Below are positions 62,001-64,000 of a stretch of DNA of 64,000 nt, piece after piece. Position 1 is the first letter of the stretch. The number at the start of each line of letters is the position of its first letter. A program made the translations under genes and the position numbers. Source of the DNA: Xiphias gladius. Lineage: Eukaryota; Chordata; Actinopteri; Istiophoriformes; Xiphiidae. The DNA lies in contig NC_053415.1 in assembly GCF_016859285.1 (NCBI RefSeq), positions 18,002,501 through 18,066,500 of the forward strand, written 5' to 3'. The notes under the pieces were generated by a model. That model saw only the letters and a list, made by a program, of their open reading frames with translations, was not told where the DNA came from and ran no database searches.

Positions 62001-64000
62001 GTGTCTGCCATTATGAAGAGCATCAGTAAACATTTGCCAGAATTTCATGAGAGGTTTTTAAGCTACAAAAAGAGTAGAACAATTTTAAAACACAGTGCAG
62101 GTTAAGGAAAAAAGGAGGCCTTTGTACGAAGACGTTCAGTTTGGTTAAAAGCATTCTTCTGCAGTTGCAATATTATATGTTATGTTAATATGTTATTCTT
62201 TACATAGATGATGGAAAAGAGGCAGGGTATCACAGTAAACACTGAGGAATCTGTTTAGAATTCCAAAAAAAAAGTGCAGTATTTTGCTATACCCAAATAC
62301 CCATGAATAATACAGCAGTTAATGCTAATATCAGCATCCTAGGTGGTGAATTTACATGTGAATCCAGGCTGTCTGCACCGACAAACTGTAGTAGTGAGTC
62401 ATGGCTGACCTCTGCATGTGCTGATTGGTAGTAGTTGAATATTCTTACGTGCCACCCCCATAGAAACTGCACTTTAATTTTGTTAGATTGAATTTTCCAC
62501 CTAGCCTGTAGACAGTTGGCTAATGACCACCCAAGAGATACCACAGTATCTTGTATTGGTGTTAGCCCCGTTACTGTTCATCAGATTACACTGCATCCTG
62601 TGTTTTGTTCATTTGTGTTACAGTTTGTACTCTCTATTGTCAGATTGTGTTGACTTAATACATTGACTAAGGTTAAAGGTTGTTTTAAATTGTTTGGATA
62701 TTCATGTTGATTCTGCATCAAACCAGCAAGTTTTATGTTGTTTTGGTTGTTAATGCCTGCAAATTGAAGGATTATTTGTCCTGACCATACATCCTGAGCG
62801 TTCCAAAATCTGCTTAGTGCGGAGACTGGTCAAATGTGGAAAAGTGGTCTCGATGTATTCTGTGTTTAAGATGAAGAATATAGGTATCATGGCAGAATGT
62901 GGATGTGCTAATTAAGTTTTTGCTCAGTCTCACGTTGAATCTTTACGCTCACATTAACGGCTCTGCGGTATTCAGTCAGCCTTCCCATATTACAGTGCTA
63001 ATGAGATACCTATTTAAAATTCCCTTCACAGGATATTTGTATAATGCATTGTTCCATAGCAGGGTTTTGCAAACCATTCAACCAAGTAACTGTACATGTG
63101 TTGAAGTGCATTGCTGATAACTGCCTTTGCATTCAGATCTCCTCTGCTTTCTCGTTTGGTTGCATGATGTGACTGTTGAAGAGGTCATTAAGACAGGGTA
63201 ATTTCTCGACCTGTCAGGCACACTTTGTTGGGATGACCTCTTTCAGATATTTTACACTAGTGTGCCAACTGTACATACTCTGTGGTAGCAACCTTGGTAA
63301 ACATTAGGCTGGAGCTAAACTAAACACTGTTGTTTGAAGGGACAAACAGTGGAGAGTGGTATGGAATATAATGCAGTTGCCAGCGATTTGAAAAATATAA
63401 ATTATGATTTTTTTATTTTTATTTTTTTTTAAATCCACGTATTAGTGTTTAGGATGGTTGTTGACACATAAATATGATTACAAATGAGTGCGAGGCTGAT
63501 CTTTAGTATATTTATTGTCATTATAATCAAAAACTACCAATTAAAACAGGCAGATTGCACAGGACACACCTCCAACAAGTGATCGTGGTATGAATTCTCA
63601 ACCAAACCTACTGGAAAGAGTAAAAACATACACCAAGCCTGATCAAAAATCCAGGATTATTATGTCCAATATGAAAAAAATAATTGTCAGCATATCCACT
63701 TTTATGTAATTAATTCTAAAGCTAAAAAAAAGACAAGTTGATTGAAAGAAGATTAAACACTTATTTTAATAATTGATTATTAATTTAAATCATTCTTTTC
63801 TAGAAAAAATGCCAAACATTCATTGGTTCCAGATTTTCAAATGTAAGGATTTCTGCTTTCATGTGACTTATATCACAACATACTTAATATCATTGGATTT
63901 TGGACTGTTTGTTTGATCAAAACCAGAGGCTTAAAGACATCATCTTGAACTTTAAAAAATTGTGAAAGGCATTTTTTTTTTTTTTTTTTTTCTGTTTTCA
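59087..64000 (+). other. pou2f1: pou2f1 intron 1 (open-ended)
   Basis: About 4.9 kb to the window end. The first 1 kb is GC/CpG-richer, as expected beside a promoter. A poly(C) run (60370-60383) and poly(T) runs (60147-60160, 60501-60519, 63972-63990) occur. A reverse ATTAATCGATTA-family copy starts at 63745. No second exon was recognised. Confidence 0.6.
63745..64000 (-). repeat. ATTAATCGATTA-family interspersed repeat (copy 9, cut by window end)
   Basis: Reverse copy with ATGCCAAACATTCATTGGTTCCAG, ATATCATTGGATTTTGGACTG and GACATCATCTTGAACTTT. It continues past the window. Confidence 0.6.

Overview
The window is vertebrate nuclear DNA, almost certainly from a ray-finned (teleost) fish. It has small exons with GT-AG introns, long AT-rich non-coding stretches, CA/TG and AT microsatellites, and many dispersed repeats of fish type (a Tc1-like transposase relic, an L2-like LINE end, a tRNA-SINE-like copy and several short non-autonomous families). 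There are no prokaryotic operons, CRISPR arrays, rRNA or tRNA genes. I rebuilt gene models by hand from splice signals, reading frame and remembered human protein families. All four complete models close with an intact frame.

Layout: (1) 704-12469, minus strand: me3, mitochondrial NADP-dependent malic enzyme, 14 coding exons, 618 codons, with a 5' untranslated exon and GC-rich promoter near 12973-13200. (2) 15295-25670, minus: ildr1 (angulin-2), 8 coding exons, 568 codons. (3) 31352-46712, minus: ildr2 (angulin-3), 10 coding exons, 625 codons. (4) 48535-54199, minus: gpa33 (A33-like antigen of the CTX immunoglobulin family), 7 coding exons, 496 codons, with a long repeat-built cytoplasmic tail. 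(5) 59041 to the window end, plus strand: first coding exon and start of intron 1 of pou2f1 (Oct-1).

The three central genes all encode single-pass immunoglobulin-superfamily proteins of epithelial junctions or surfaces, arranged head-to-tail. The order and orientation ildr2 - gpa33 - (opposite strand) pou2f1 matches human 1q24, although MAEL and STYXL2/DUSP27, which lie among them in human, are not seen here. In human, ILDR1 and ME3 are on other chromosomes (3q and 11q), so ildr1 beside ildr2, and me3 next to them, is a notable linkage.

The most novel items are a tandem 14-residue charged repeat that makes up the distal tail of the gpa33 product; tiny (36-39 nt) terminal exons that supply conserved PDZ-type C termini to both angulins; a frame-neutral 57-nt stalk exon in ildr2 that ildr1 lacks; a probable GC-AG intron in me3; and an inverted pair of repeats that could form a large hairpin in ildr2 intron 1. 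I found no evidence for a wholly new multi-gene system.
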